This document shows, one piece after another, positions 63,720-64,000 of a stretch of 64,000 nucleotides of DNA. The notes under the pieces are model-generated. The model was not told the origin of the DNA. It ran no database searches and was given only the letters and a program-made list of their open reading frames with translations. Source of the DNA: Chrysomallon squamiferum (Eukaryota > Mollusca > Gastropoda > Neomphalida > Peltospiridae). The translations under genes were made by a program, and so were the position numbers. Within the stretch, counting starts at the first letter, position 1, and each line of letters starts with the position of its first letter. The stretch spans positions 25,274,261-25,338,260 of the forward strand of contig CM022673.1 in assembly GCA_012295275.1 (NCBI GenBank), given 5' to 3'.

Positions 63720-64000
63720 GTTACCTTAGCATTACTTGCGTAAAAAAAAAAATGGTTACCAAATTTTCCTAATTAAGTGTAGTTTTTCCTGACTCTATAA
63801 TCAGATCACAATGTTTTCTTATTTTCATCCAAAAGTTTGTGTTTTGTCAGTCCTTTCAGTTGATAACTCATTTATTTAGGCCTTTTTAATCTGGAGAAAA
63901 TTATAAAGATTTTCTGAATGGTTTACTTCCATGACTTGGTTGATGATATTGCTTCAAACAGTCTCTGTAAAAAAAATTTCTTCCATTTGTATGCCATTTA
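62566..64000 (+). other. QSER1-like introns 4-6 (excluding named exons)
   Basis: 62566-62846, 62924-63541 and 63720-64000 are AT-rich intron with no further exon recognised before the window edge. Confidence 0.6.
63542..63719 (+). CDS. QSER1: QSER1-like exon 6
   Basis: Encodes TPRSRTDSGKRRSSAAEADI and so on to DDSEHFQ, ending CAG|gttacc. Basic patch followed by acidic residues. Its acceptor is an AAGCAG doublet, so a one-codon length variant is expected. Confidence 0.7.

Overview
The window is nuclear DNA of an animal. It is strongly AT-rich, full of simple repeats and long A or T runs, and its genes are split into short exons by long GT-AG introns. Domain sequences and the presence of single (not duplicated) BRSK-, CECR2- and QSER1/PRR12-type genes suggest an invertebrate, most likely a lophotrochozoan and plausibly a mollusc. 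The species cannot be fixed from the sequence alone.

Layout. (1) About 1 to 28.7 kb, minus strand: the 5' part of a BRSK/SAD kinase gene (LKB1-activated, AMPK-related, neuronal polarity). Ten coding exon positions are visible, with a 16.3 kb first intron; the gene runs off the left edge. Its last visible exon exists as two 52-nt tandem copies that cannot both be used in frame, so they look like mutually exclusive exons. (2) About 28.7 to 34.9 kb: no coding gene seen. It should hold the BRSK promoter and the 3' UTR of the next gene. (3) 34.9 to 55.0 kb, minus strand: an 18-exon CECR2-like chromatin-remodelling subunit of about 2,819 residues. It has a DDT/WHIM-type N-terminus, a bromodomain and then a PHD finger, plus two very long acidic low-complexity exons. 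One apparent 1-nt frameshift lies in a homopolymer. (4) Inside intron 7 of that gene, on the plus strand (46.0 to 47.6 kb), is a two-exon gene for a small six-cysteine protein with a signal peptide and a probable GPI-anchor signal. (5) 56.1 to 64.0 kb, plus strand: a QSER1/PRR12-like nuclear protein gene that runs off the right edge.

The CECR2-like and QSER1-like genes are head to head, about 1.1 kb apart, so two chromatin regulators may share a bidirectional promoter. An ideal YY1-type element sits where the QSER1-like first exon is expected. BRSK and the CECR2-like gene are in tandem on the minus strand. The most checkable points are the BRSK exon pair, the BRD-then-PHD architecture with the disordered expansions, the nested GPI-type gene, a 0.35 kb MITE-like insert in BRSK intron 1, and an NAGNAG acceptor in the QSER1-like gene.

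Exon borders were set by hand from reading-frame continuity, GT-AG signals and remembered family sequences. No alignment or RNA evidence was available.
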